Notes under the pieces: generated by a model | The model's database searches: none | What the model was told of the DNA's origin: nothing | What the model saw: the letters and a program-made list of their open reading frames with translations, nothing else | Shown: one piece after another, positions 1 through 9,192 of the stretch | Numbering within the stretch: position 1 is the first letter of the stretch | Layout: each line of letters begins with the position of its first letter | Made by a program: the position numbers and the translations under genes | Assembly: GCF_009193295.2 (NCBI RefSeq) | Contig: NZ_CP059973.1 | Span: 2,542,001 to 2,606,000 of the forward strand | Direction of reading: 5' to 3' | DNA: 64,000 nucleotides | Source of the DNA: Bacteroides luhongzhouii | GTDB taxonomy: Bacteria > Bacteroidota > Bacteroidia > Bacteroidales > Bacteroidaceae

Positions 1-1
1 T

Positions 2-49
2 ATCTTTGAAGAAGAGGTAAAAAAACTTGGTTCTTTGTCTCAAAAATGA
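2..49 (+). CDS. Possible C-terminal tail of an upstream gene (partial)
   Basis: An open frame from the window edge ends in TGA at 47-49 after 15 codons (reads IFEEEVKKLGSLSQK). The lysine/glutamate-rich sequence and the rho-independent terminator downstream at 148-177 fit the end of a plus-strand gene that begins outside the window. The piece is too short to identify and may be chance. The rest of 50-147 is AT-rich and shows no gene. Confidence 0.25.
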   Translation: MFEEEVKKLGSLSQK

Positions 50-147
50 TTCTATCCGGTTTACCAAAACTAAAAAATGGTATTGATTTAAAATGTTGAT
101 TATTAAATGTATATGTGAATAATAGTCTTTAAAATGTTTACTTTCCC

Positions 148-177
148 GCCTACTTCCATTAAGAAGTAGGCTTTTTT
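148..177 (+). terminator. Rho-independent terminator
   Basis: A perfect 9-bp stem (GCCTACTTC / GAAGTAGGC) with a 6-nt loop is followed by six T. It probably ends the transcript entering from the left and separates it from the sigma-factor operon. Confidence 0.8.
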
Positions 178-183
178 CATCTC

Positions 184-191
184 TATATTTG
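184..191 (+). promoter_or_regulatory. Bacteroides-type -7 box upstream of the sigma-factor operon
   Basis: TATATTTG matches the Bacteroides -7 consensus TAnnTTTG, placing a start of transcription near 197-200 and leaving a leader of about 40 nt before the ATG at 242. No convincing -33 element was seen. It is the only promoter-like site found ahead of the closely spaced genes up to 13281. Confidence 0.55.
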
Positions 192-241
192 CATCACAAG
201 ATTTTTGATAACTGAATACTAATCTAAAGAAACACACAACT

Positions 242-766
242 ATGAGTTTTTCTGAATTGTATCTTATTTATTATCCCAAACTAGTTCGGTTTGCAAAAGA
301 ATTTGTGATGTCGGAAGAGGATGCTGAGAACATAACGCAAGATGTGTTTACAGACTTATGGGAAAAGAGAGAGTCAATGAATCATATTGAGAATATGAAT
401 GCTTATCTTTTCAGACTTGTGAGAAACAAATGTTTGGATTATTTAAAGCATAAAGTATTCGAGCAAAAGTATGTCGAGAATGTGAAGGCTTCTTTTGAAA
501 TTGAGTTGAATCTGAAATTGCAATCTTTGGATCGTTTTGATGTATATGATATATCAGAAAGAAATCAGATGGAGAACCTGATACGGGATGCTATCAATAG
601 TTTGCCTAAAAGATGCCGTGACATATTTTTGTTAAGTCGCATGGAAGGATTGAAGTATAGGGAAATATCCGAACGTTTGGGCATTTCGGTAAATACAGTG
701 GAATGTCAGATGGGAATAGCACTGAAAAAGTTGAGAGCAAAACTCAATGTAACATTGGCTGCATAA
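242..766 (+). CDS. ECF-type RNA polymerase sigma factor
   Basis: This 174-aa protein has the size and layout of a Bacteroides ECF sigma-70 factor. Region 2 lies at about residues 10-75 (AENITQDVFTDLWEKR, then AYLFRLVRNKCLDYLKH). Region 4 is at about 115-170, with the helix-turn-helix LKYREISERLGISVNTVE. In Bacteroidetes such factors usually pair with a membrane FecR-type anti-sigma factor and switch on an adjacent glycan-uptake operon. Here the next gene is a very small anti-sigma-like protein, and five secreted glycan-active enzymes follow at short spacing, so this factor probably controls that operon (inference). No SusC with an STN signalling domain is next to it, so the inducing signal is unclear. 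Confidence 0.9.
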   Translation: MSFSELYLIYYPKLVRFAKEFVMSEEDAENITQDVFTDLWEKRESMNHIENMNAYLFRLVRNKCLDYLKHKVFEQKYVENVKASFEIELNLKLQSLDRFDVYDISERNQMENLIRDAINSLPKRCRDIFLLSRMEGLKYREISERLGISVNTVECQMGIALKKLRAKLNVTLAA

Positions 767-843
767 CTTTTTAATGATTTTATCGGTATTTTTTAGGGGT
801 ATTTATTGAGATAATCGTTCTTTGATAAAAAAGGACTGTGTAT

Positions 844-1074
844 ATGGAGAATTGTCTGAATAAATATTTTGCGGATGAATTTACTTCTGATGAAAAAACA
901 GAGTTTCTCATAGAAGTGGAAAACAACGAAAGGCTGAAGGAAGAATTTATAGAAAATCAGAATTTGCTGGCACTCGTTGATTGGATATCTCCGGAATATG
1001 AAAATAATAAAGAAGTTGTCCAACATAAATTATATGAATTTATGTGTAGAATGGAGCAACACAAAGATAAATAG
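844..1074 (+). CDS. Short soluble anti-sigma-like protein (truncated FecR N-terminal domain)
   Basis: This small protein of 76 aa follows the sigma gene. An in-frame GTG at 838 would add two residues; I prefer the ATG at 844. It begins with the pattern seen at the start of FecR-type anti-sigma factors (LNKYFADEFTSDEKTEFLIEVENN), an amphipathic helical domain that grips the sigma factor. Normal FecR proteins run to about 300-400 residues with a transmembrane helix and a periplasmic FecR domain. This one stops where the membrane helix should begin and has no hydrophobic segment. It ends 12 bp before the GH38-like gene, so it is probably in the same operon. It could be a working soluble regulator or the stub left by a deletion. 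The assignment rests on pattern resemblance only. Confidence 0.55.
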   Translation: MENCLNKYFADEFTSDEKTEFLIEVENNERLKEEFIENQNLLALVDWISPEYENNKEVVQHKLYEFMCRMEQHKDK

Positions 1075-1086
1075 GTTTAGGATACC

Positions 1087-3660
1087 ATGAATAAAATTTA
1101 TATCATATTACTGACTGTTTTCTTTTATGCAAATGTTTATTCTCAACAAGCTTATTTTGTTGATGGGTATCATGGCGGGATATATGGCCATTATCCGGTA
1201 AAGTGGAAAACTCAATTCATTGTGGATCAGCTGGCTATGCATCCGGACTGGCGGATTTGTATGGAGATAGAGCCTGAAACATGGGATACAGTCAGAGTGC
1301 AGACTCCGGAGGCTTATTTGCGTTTTAAAGAGATGGCTACTAGTAATCAGGTAGAGTTTACGAATCCTACTTATGCACAGCCTTATTGCTATAATATCTC
1401 GGGAGAGAGTATAATAAGACAGTTTCAATATGGTATTGCTAAAATAAACAAACATTTTCCGGGGGTGGATTTTGTAACCTATTCGGTAGAAGAACCTTGC
1501 TTCACAAGCTGCTTGCCACAAATCCTTAAACAATTCGGCTTTAAATATGCTGTATTAAAATGTCCCAACACCTGTTGGGGAGGGTATACTGCTGCTTATG
1601 GCGGAGAATTGGTTAATTGGGTGGGACCGGACGGGACTGCAATATTGACTGTTCCCAGATATGCTTGTGAAAAACTGGAGCCGGGATCAACTTGGCAGAC
1701 AACTGCTTGGGGAAATTCGGATGCTTATTTAAAAGATTGCCGTAACGCAGGTATCAAACACCCTGTTGGTATGTGTTTTCAGGATGCGGGATGGAAGAAC
1801 GGCCCATGGCTGGGAAGTGGAAAGAACACAAAAAATAACTCTATATATATGACATGGAGAGATTACATTGAGAATGTCTCCATCGGAAAAACGGATGATA
1901 ACTGGAATTTTTCACAGGAAGATATACATGTGAATCTTATGTGGGGAAGTCAGGTTTTGCAAAAAATAGCGCAAGAAGTACGCGCTTCAGAAAATAGAAT
2001 TGTCATGGCAGAGAAAATGTCTGTAATGGCTTATCTGGAGAATCAATATATTTGTCGACAGGCAGATATGGATGAGGCTTGGCGTACGCTGATGCTGGCA
2101 CAACATCATGATTCGTGGATTGTGCCTTATAATGGACTGAATAGAAAAGGAACATGGGCTGATCAGATTAAGCGATGGACAGATAGTACCAATCATATTG
2201 CAGATGGAATTATTGAGGCATCTATGCGGAGCTTTAATGAAAAGTTTATTCCGCAAAATAATGCTCGACAGCAATATATACGTGTTTTTAATACATTAGG
2301 AATGAGAAGAAAGGAAATCGTAAGGGTTCTTCTGCCTACGGAATCTGAAAATGCGGATTTAAGTGTTTGTGACTGGAAAGGTAAAGATATAGGTTGTTTT
2401 GTAGAAAATGAAGGTAAAGAGATAAGATTATTTTTTGAGGCAGAGATTCCTCCCTTTGGTTATTCCACGTATTGTATAAAAAAGAAAGAAGCTGGTAAGA
2501 AAGAGGCTTCGGAGAGTAGATTCGTTTCGGAAAATAATAAGGTGAATAAACAGGAATACGTGGTTGAAAATGATATGTATAAAATTGTTTTTGACTTATC
2601 AAAGGGAGGAACCATAAAAAGCCTGATAGCTAAAAAAGAAGGGAATAAGGATTTTGCAGGTAAAATGGAGAAATATGCTTTAGGGGAGTTGCGAGGCTTT
2701 TTTTATGAAGAAGGCAAATTTCGTTCTTCTAGAGAAACTCCGGCTCGGCTGACAGTAGTGAGGGATAATGTATATGAGCAAAAAGTAAAGATAGAGGGTG
2801 AGATTGCTTCCCATCCGTTTACACAGGTAATCACTCTCACTAAAGGAACGAGACGAATTGATTTTGATTTGACAGTTGACTGGAAAAATAATGTAGGTAT
2901 TGGTGAATATAAAGAGGAGCGTTGGCGTGATAATCGTCGGGCTTATTGTGACGATCGGTTTAAACTAAGTGTATTATTCCCGACTGATTTACATTCTCCC
3001 CGTGTTTATAAAAATGCACCGTTTGACGTATGCGAAAGCAAACTGACTGATACTTTCTTTGGTTCTTGGGATCAAATCAAACATAATATTATACTTCATT
3101 GGGTTGACTTGGCTGAACAAGAAGGTGACTATGCTTTGGCTTTATTATCAGACCATACTACTTCTTATTCTTATGGAGAGGACTATCCGCTAGGACTGAC
3201 TGCTCAATATTCGGGTGGAGGACTTTGGGGACCTGATTATAAAATAACACACCCTTTGAGAATGAAGTATGCAATTATACCTCATCGTGGCAAATGGGAC
3301 AAAGCATCAATCGCAGATGATAGCGATTGTTGGAATGAACCATTGTTGTATTCTTGCTATCCAGTGGCAAAACCGGAATCGAAATCATTTATTGATTTAC
3401 AGAATACCGGTTATCAAGTGAGCGCTCTTCAAATGAAAGATGGAAAGGTACTATTGCGCCTGTTCAATTCCGAAGGGGACGAAAGATTACAAAAGGTTAC
3501 TATTGATATGCCATTATCCGGTGTAGAGGAAGTTGATTTGAATGGACAATGTATCGAAAGAAAGAAGATAAAAACACGTGCCGGCAAATCGGAAATAGTG
3601 ATTTCAATGCCTCGTTTTGGTATTAAGACTTTCATTCTTAGTTTGATTAAAAATAATTAG
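1087..3660 (+). CDS. Secreted GH38-like glycoside hydrolase (divergent alpha-mannosidase family)
   Basis: An 857-aa protein with a type I signal peptide (IILLTVFFYANVYSQQ). The N-terminal part resembles the GH38 catalytic domain: DGYHGG near residue 27, then WRICMEIEPETWD, and AQHHDSWI near 340. The rest, about 400-850, looks like the long beta-sandwich region of GH38 enzymes. GH38 members are retaining alpha-mannosidases working at chain ends, here probably in the periplasm. The segment that should hold the nucleophile aspartate reads SVEEPCFTSCLPQIL, so Glu136 appears to sit in its place. Substrate or even activity may therefore differ from classical GH38. The gene lies 12 bp after the anti-sigma-like gene and 9 bp before a GH92 gene, so all are probably co-transcribed. 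I am fairly sure of the superfamily, less so of alpha-mannosidase activity. Confidence 0.7.
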   Translation: MNKIYIILLTVFFYANVYSQQAYFVDGYHGGIYGHYPVKWKTQFIVDQLAMHPDWRICMEIEPETWDTVRVQTPEAYLRFKEMATSNQVEFTNPTYAQPYCYNISGESIIRQFQYGIAKINKHFPGVDFVTYSVEEPCFTSCLPQILKQFGFKYAVLKCPNTCWGGYTAAYGGELVNWVGPDGTAILTVPRYACEKLEPGSTWQTTAWGNSDAYLKDCRNAGIKHPVGMCFQDAGWKNGPWLGSGKNTKNNSIYMTWRDYIENVSIGKTDDNWNFSQEDIHVNLMWGSQVLQKIAQEVRASENRIVMAEKMSVMAYLENQYICRQADMDEAWRTLMLAQHHDSWIVPYNGLNRKGTWADQIKRWTDSTNHIADGIIEASMRSFNEKFIPQNNARQQYIRVFNTLGMRRKEIVRVLLPTESENADLSVCDWKGKDIGCFVENEGKEIRLFFEAEIPPFGYSTYCIKKKEAGKKEASESRFVSENNKVNKQEYVVENDMYKIVFDLSKGGTIKSLIAKKEGNKDFAGKMEKYALGELRGFFYEEGKFRSSRETPARLTVVRDNVYEQKVKIEGEIASHPFTQVITLTKGTRRIDFDLTVDWKNNVGIGEYKEERWRDNRRAYCDDRFKLSVLFPTDLHSPRVYKNAPFDVCESKLTDTFFGSWDQIKHNIILHWVDLAEQEGDYALALLSDHTTSYSYGEDYPLGLTAQYSGGGLWGPDYKITHPLRMKYAIIPHRGKWDKASIADDSDCWNEPLLYSCYPVAKPESKSFIDLQNTGYQVSALQMKDGKVLLRLFNSEGDERLQKVTIDMPLSGVEEVDLNGQCIERKKIKTRAGKSEIVISMPRFGIKTFILSLIKNN

Positions 3661-3669
3661 ATTATTATT

Positions 3670-6009
3670 ATGTATAAAGCGACTGCTAATCTTTTAATTG
3701 TTTGCTTTTTGGGTTGGATGACAGGGTGCTCATCAACCAATACTGTATCGGAAGATTTAGTTCCGACTGATTATGTAAACCCGTTTATTGGTGCCAGTAC
3801 TAGTGTAGGGGCTGCCGGAGTTTACCATGGATTAGGTAAAACTTTTCCCGGAGCCACAACTCCTTATGGTATGGTACAGGTTAGTCCTAATACAATAACG
3901 GGAGGCGATAATGGTTCCGGATACAGTGATGAACATAAGACAATCGAAGGATTTGCCTTTACTCAGATGAGTGGTGTGGGATGGTTTGGTGATTTGGGGA
4001 ATTTTCTTGTGATGCCTACAACTGGTGAATTATATAAAGTCGCAGGTAAAGAGAATAATGATAGTATAAAAGGATATCGTTCGGCTTATAACAAAGCTAC
4101 AGAAACGGCTAAGGCAGGATATTATTCGGTAGAATTGACTGATTATCATATAAAAGTAGAAAGTAGCGCGACACCGCATTGTGGAATTTTACATTTTACT
4201 TATCCTTCTAGTGATCAATCGCGTATTCAGATTGATTTAGCCCGTAGAGTAGGGGGAACATCTACTTCCCAGTATATTAAAGTTGTAGATGATTACACCA
4301 TTCAAGGATGGATGAAGTGTACGCCCGATGGCGGTGGATGGGGTAATGGTGAAGGTAAAGCCGATTATACCGTTTATTATTATGCACAATTTAGTAAACC
4401 TTTGACAGACTATGGTTTTTGGAGTGCAGATATTCCCGAACATTGGATTCGGAAACGTGATGAAGTAGTGAGTATTCCTTATTTGACTCATGTATCACAA
4501 GCTCCGGTTATAAAAGACAAGAAAGAACTGACGGGTAAACATCTGGGCTTTTTTACAGAATTTCCAACGAAGGAGGGAGAGACTGTAGAGATGAAAGTTG
4601 GTATCTCTTTTGTTGATATGGAGGGTGCCGCAAATAACTTTGAACAAGAAATAGCCTCTAAAAGCTTTGAACAAGTAAAACAGGAAGCCACTGAATTGTG
4701 GAATAAAGAACTTAGTCGTATCCGGATATCCGGTGGTACAGATGATGAAAAAACGATATTCTACACTGCCATGTATCATACGATGATTGATCCTCGTATC
4801 TATACAGATGTCGACGGGCGTTATGTCGGTGGTGATTATAAAATACATACGGCTGACAGCACCTTTACAAAACGTACTATATTCAGTGGATGGGATGTAT
4901 TTCGTAGTCAGTTTCCTTTGCAGGTTATAATTAATCCGCGTTTAGTAAGTGATGAACTGAACTCATTGATTACTATGGCAGATCAGAGTGGGCGCGAATA
5001 CTATGAGCGTTGGGAATTGCTGAATTCCTATTCCGGTTGTATGTTGGGAAATCCTGCTTTGTCTGTTTTGGCAGATGCTTATATCAAAGGGATTCGTACG
5101 TATGATGCAGAGAAAGCATATCGTTATGCCGTTAACACATCACGTCGTTTTGGTAATGATTCATTGGGGTATGCTCCGGAACCATTGAGTATTTCAACAA
5201 CTTTGGAGTATGCTTATACTGATTGGTGTGTATCTCAATTAGCGAAGGCTATGGGAAAAGAAGACGATGCCAAATGTTTCTATGAAAAGGGACAGGCATA
5301 TCATCATATTTTTGATAAAGAAAAGGGGTGGTTCCGTCCTCGCAAAGCAGATGGTACATGGGTAGAATGGCCGGAGAATGCACGTCTTAAAGAATGGTAT
5401 GGGTGTATAGAAGCAAACTCTTATCAGCAAGGTTGGTTCGTGCCTCATGATGTTCCGGGAATGGTGGATTTGATGGGTGGCAAGGAGAGAGTTATTGAGG
5501 ATTTAACAGATTTCTTTAATAAAACTCCTTCTAATATGTTGTGGAATGAATATTATAACCATGCGAATGAACCAGTACACTTCGTTCCTTTTTTGTTCAA
5601 TCAACTTTCAGTTCCCTGGTATACTCAAAAATGGACACGCTATACCTGTGAAAAGGCTTATGCAAATAAAGTAGAGGGGATCGTTGGCAATGAAGATGTA
5701 GGCCAAATGTCGGCATGGTATGTGTTGGCAGCTTCCGGCATTCATCCTTCCTGCCCGGGGAATACACGTATGGAGATTACAAGCCCGGTCTTTGATAAAG
5801 TAGAGTTCAATCTCGATCCTAACTATTATACAGGGAAGAAATTCACGGTGATAGCTCATAATAATAGTATAAATAACGTCTATATACAAAAGGCCTTGTT
5901 GAACGGTCAGGAATACAATAAATGTTATCTTGATTTTGTGGACATTGCAGCCGGAGGTACATTGGAGTTGTTTATGGGTGATAAACCTAATATTGAGTGG
6001 GGAATTTGA
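3670..6009 (+). CDS. GH92 family exo-alpha-mannosidase, lipoprotein
   Basis: A 779-aa protein with a lipoprotein signal (lipobox MTGC at about residues 17-20), so anchored to a membrane. It opens with the GH92 hallmark VNPFIGAS...GKTFPGATTPYGMVQVSPN. The C-terminal catalytic barrel includes SGWDVFRSQFPL near 410, SGCMLGNPALSVLADAYIKG near 455, and the catalytic-loop motif GNEDVGQMSAWYV near 675. GH92 enzymes are calcium-dependent inverting alpha-mannosidases that trim alpha-1,2/1,3/1,4/1,6-mannose from N-glycans and fungal mannans. Length is typical. It is one of three GH92 genes in the window; the others lie near 33-37 kb. Linkage specificity cannot be assigned from sequence alone. Confidence 0.9.
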   Translation: MYKATANLLIVCFLGWMTGCSSTNTVSEDLVPTDYVNPFIGASTSVGAAGVYHGLGKTFPGATTPYGMVQVSPNTITGGDNGSGYSDEHKTIEGFAFTQMSGVGWFGDLGNFLVMPTTGELYKVAGKENNDSIKGYRSAYNKATETAKAGYYSVELTDYHIKVESSATPHCGILHFTYPSSDQSRIQIDLARRVGGTSTSQYIKVVDDYTIQGWMKCTPDGGGWGNGEGKADYTVYYYAQFSKPLTDYGFWSADIPEHWIRKRDEVVSIPYLTHVSQAPVIKDKKELTGKHLGFFTEFPTKEGETVEMKVGISFVDMEGAANNFEQEIASKSFEQVKQEATELWNKELSRIRISGGTDDEKTIFYTAMYHTMIDPRIYTDVDGRYVGGDYKIHTADSTFTKRTIFSGWDVFRSQFPLQVIINPRLVSDELNSLITMADQSGREYYERWELLNSYSGCMLGNPALSVLADAYIKGIRTYDAEKAYRYAVNTSRRFGNDSLGYAPEPLSISTTLEYAYTDWCVSQLAKAMGKEDDAKCFYEKGQAYHHIFDKEKGWFRPRKADGTWVEWPENARLKEWYGCIEANSYQQGWFVPHDVPGMVDLMGGKERVIEDLTDFFNKTPSNMLWNEYYNHANEPVHFVPFLFNQLSVPWYTQKWTRYTCEKAYANKVEGIVGNEDVGQMSAWYVLAASGIHPSCPGNTRMEITSPVFDKVEFNLDPNYYTGKKFTVIAHNNSINNVYIQKALLNGQEYNKCYLDFVDIAAGGTLELFMGDKPNIEWGI

Positions 6010-6057
6010 TTGAATAACATACTCTAAAACAAATTGTTACTTTAAAATCTTGATAGT

Positions 6058-9000
6058 ATGATGAATAAACTTGGGCTTATCATTGTATCGGTTATATTTG
6101 CTCTAATCCAGACAGGGTGTGTAGAGCAGAGTACGTGGATGTCTTTGAACAGCTCTAATCCTCGGATTATCTGGGAAGTGAAACCCCAGGCAGATTTAGA
6201 GAACATAACCGGAGAGCAGATTTCTACTCTGGGATTTAAAATGTCTGATTACGTTAAAGGTGTGGTTCCTGGAACAGTTTTTACTGCTTATGTTGAAGCA
6301 GGAATCGTTCCTGATCCTAATTATGCCGATAATATTTATAAAGTAGACGAAACGTTTTATAACCGCCCGTTTTGGTATCGTACAGAATTCGAACTCCCGT
6401 CTTCTTATTCGAAGGGGAAGCGGGTATGGCTTCATTTCGACAATACGAACCGCTTTGCCGATTTTTATTTTAATGGCGAGAAGATATCAGGAACAAAAAC
6501 ATCGACTAAAGATGTAAGCGGTCACATGTTACGTTCGAAGTTTGATGTGACCAATCTGATAAAGAAATCCGGTAAGAATGTGATTGCTGTTCTGATTACC
6601 GATCCCGACCAGAAAAAGACCCGTAAGGCTAAAGATCCGTATGGAGTTGCATGTAGTCCCAGTTATCTGGCTGGTGCGGGATGGGACTGGATGCCATACG
6701 TACCGGGGCGTCTGGCTGGTATCACAGGGAATGCTTATCTTGTGGTAACAGGAGATGTAGTGATGGAAGATCCTTGGGTACGTTCAGAGTTACCGACCTT
6801 GCAGAAAGCAGAGCTCTCTGTCTCAACGGATATTAAGAATGTTTCTTCTTCCCCCAAAGAAGTCGTTGTGTCTGGAGTGATTCAACCGGGGAACATATCT
6901 TTCTCTAAAGACATTCGGGTAGAAGGAGGAACAACAGCCAAATTATCTATAAACAAAGATGACATAGCGCAATTGGTCGTTGACCATCCGAAACTTTGGT
7001 GGCCGAATGGTTATGGTGATCCCAATCTTTATACTTGTAAGCTGACTTGTTCTGTAGATGGAAAAGTGTCAGATGTAAAAGATCTGACATTCGGTATCAA
7101 GAAGTATGAGTATAAAATGGTAGATAATGTAGTGGGATATCCTGTTCTTACATTCTTTATCAACGGACAGAAAATTTATCTGAAAGGTGGTAACTGGGGA
7201 ATGAGCGAGTATCTGCTTCGTTGTCAGGGTAAGGAGTATGAAACGAAAATCAGACTTCATAAGGAGATGAATTATAATATGATCCGTCTATGGACAGGTT
7301 GTGTTACTGATGATGAGTTTTATGATTATTGTGATAAATATGGAATTATGGTATGGAATGATTTCTGGTTATATGTAGCATACAATGACGTGGCGCAACC
7401 GGAAGCATTTAAGGCGAATGCCCTTGATAAAGTCAGACGCCTCAGAAACCATCCTTCCATTGCTATTTGGTGTGGAGCTAATGAAACGCATCCGGCACCT
7501 GATTTGGATAATTACCTGCGTGAAATGATTGCGAAGGAGGACAATAATGACCGTATGTATAAATCTTGCTCCAATCAGGATGGATTGTCCGGAAGTGGTT
7601 GGTGGGGAAATCAACCTCCAAGACATCATTTTGAAACTTCAGGCAGTAATCTGGCATTTAATACACCGGCTTATCCATACGGCATTGATCACGGTTACGG
7701 TATGCGTACAGAAATAGGAACTGCCACTTTCCCGACATTTGAAAGCATCAAAGAGTTTATTCCAGAAAAAGACTGGTGGCCTCTGCCTACTGATGAGCAG
7801 TTGAAAAATGATGATGATAATGTATGGAACAAACATTTCTTCGGTAAGGAAGCATCTAATGCCAACCCGGTTAATTACAAGAATTCAGTGAACACACAGT
7901 ACGGAGAATCATCCGGACTGGAAGAATTTTGCGAAAAAGCGCAAATGTTGAATCTTGAAGTGATGAAAGGTATGTATGAGGCTTGGAACGATAAGATGTG
8001 GAATGATGCTGCCGGACTTCTGATCTGGATGAGTCATCCTGCTTATCCTTCGTTTGTATGGCAAACTTATGACTATTATTACGATCCTACAGGCGCTTAT
8101 TGGGGAGCAAAAAAGGCTTGTGAACCTTTACATATCCAATGGAATGCTTCCAATAACAACATAAAAGTAATAAATACTACAGCAAAGGACTTGAAGGGTG
8201 CAATAGCTAATGCTACAATTTACGACTTGAATGGAAAAGAAATATCGGCCTACGGACAGACAAAGCAGGTCGATGTGGCAGCCAGCAACATTGCAGAAGC
8301 ATTCTCTTTGAACTTTAACCCTTTCAATCTGGCTTATGGAAAGAAGGCCGTAGCTTCTTCTTCAACGGGTGCCTCTAAAAGTGCTTCAATGATTACTGAT
8401 GGGGGAGCGGGAAGTCGTTGGGAAAGTGCATACAGTGATCCTCAATGGATATACATAGATCTTGGTAAAGAAGAAAAGATAGAAAAGGTTATTTTGAAAT
8501 GGGAGGCAGCTTGTGCTAAGAAATACGAACTGCAAGTATCGAATGATGCGCAAGAGTGGAAAACCGTTTATGCCAACAAAGATGGAAGAGGTGGTACTGA
8601 ACAGATTGAATTGGAACCAGTTACAGCACGTTATGTGAAACTGGAAGGCATCAGTCGTGCTACACAGTTCGGATATTCATTGTTCGAATTCGAAATTTAT
8701 GGTGAGAAATCAAAAGAGATAGAAGAACTGACTCCGCTTCATTTTATCAAACTGGAACTGACAGATGCCAAAGGTAATCTAATCTCTGAAAACTTTTATT
8801 GGCGGAATGGTGTGAGAGATCTTGACTATACATTACTGAATACACTTCCGGAAGCCGCTTTATCTTGCCGATTGGTGGATAAATCGATGTCTGATGGGAC
8901 GATGAAGATAGCTGTAAAGAATAATTCCGGGACTGTGGCTTTTGCTAATCGGGTGAGGCTTGTTAATAAGGCTACGCAGAAAAGAATACTTCCAATTATT

Positions 9001-9147
9001 ATGTCCGATAATTATGTGACATTGATGCCGGGCGAAGAAAAGGTTATCACTATGGAGGCGGCTCCCGAACTGTTGAAAGGAGGCGTAAGTGTATTGGTGA
9101 AACAGTATGGAAAAGCAGAGAAGAATAAGCTGGATATAGCAGATTGA
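6058..9147 (+). CDS. GH2 exo-beta-glycosidase (beta-mannosidase/exo-glucosaminidase type) with inserted F5/8C module
   Basis: A 1029-aa lipoprotein (lipobox QTGC near residue 21). Domains run sugar-binding jelly roll (about 60-240), Ig-like domain (WWPNGYGDPNLYTCKL near 320), then a TIM barrel. The barrel shows the acid/base motif WCGANETHPAP near 475 and a likely nucleophile glutamate in RTEIGTATFP near 550. These resemble the GH2 branch holding endo-beta-mannosidases and exo-beta-D-glucosaminidases. Residues about 757-882 form a discoidin (F5/8 type C, CBM32-like) module (SMITDGGAGSRWES...QWIYIDLG) placed inside the C-terminal Ig-like domain, whose strands resume at TPLHFIKLEL. Gaps of 48 and 45 bp to its neighbours suggest co-transcription. 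A second in-frame ATG at 6061 is equally possible. Beta-mannoside cleavage is the best guess given the mannosidase neighbours. Confidence 0.8.
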   Translation: MMNKLGLIIVSVIFALIQTGCVEQSTWMSLNSSNPRIIWEVKPQADLENITGEQISTLGFKMSDYVKGVVPGTVFTAYVEAGIVPDPNYADNIYKVDETFYNRPFWYRTEFELPSSYSKGKRVWLHFDNTNRFADFYFNGEKISGTKTSTKDVSGHMLRSKFDVTNLIKKSGKNVIAVLITDPDQKKTRKAKDPYGVACSPSYLAGAGWDWMPYVPGRLAGITGNAYLVVTGDVVMEDPWVRSELPTLQKAELSVSTDIKNVSSSPKEVVVSGVIQPGNISFSKDIRVEGGTTAKLSINKDDIAQLVVDHPKLWWPNGYGDPNLYTCKLTCSVDGKVSDVKDLTFGIKKYEYKMVDNVVGYPVLTFFINGQKIYLKGGNWGMSEYLLRCQGKEYETKIRLHKEMNYNMIRLWTGCVTDDEFYDYCDKYGIMVWNDFWLYVAYNDVAQPEAFKANALDKVRRLRNHPSIAIWCGANETHPAPDLDNYLREMIAKEDNNDRMYKSCSNQDGLSGSGWWGNQPPRHHFETSGSNLAFNTPAYPYGIDHGYGMRTEIGTATFPTFESIKEFIPEKDWWPLPTDEQLKNDDDNVWNKHFFGKEASNANPVNYKNSVNTQYGESSGLEEFCEKAQMLNLEVMKGMYEAWNDKMWNDAAGLLIWMSHPAYPSFVWQTYDYYYDPTGAYWGAKKACEPLHIQWNASNNNIKVINTTAKDLKGAIANATIYDLNGKEISAYGQTKQVDVAASNIAEAFSLNFNPFNLAYGKKAVASSSTGASKSASMITDGGAGSRWESAYSDPQWIYIDLGKEEKIEKVILKWEAACAKKYELQVSNDAQEWKTVYANKDGRGGTEQIELEPVTARYVKLEGISRATQFGYSLFEFEIYGEKSKEIEELTPLHFIKLELTDAKGNLISENFYWRNGVRDLDYTLLNTLPEAALSCRLVDKSMSDGTMKIAVKNNSGTVAFANRVRLVNKATQKRILPIIMSDNYVTLMPGEEKVITMEAAPELLKGGVSVLVKQYGKAEKNKLDIAD

Positions 9148-9192
9148 TTGTTGTACGGTTATCTTTATGGTTTGATTAAAAGAATTAAGAAA

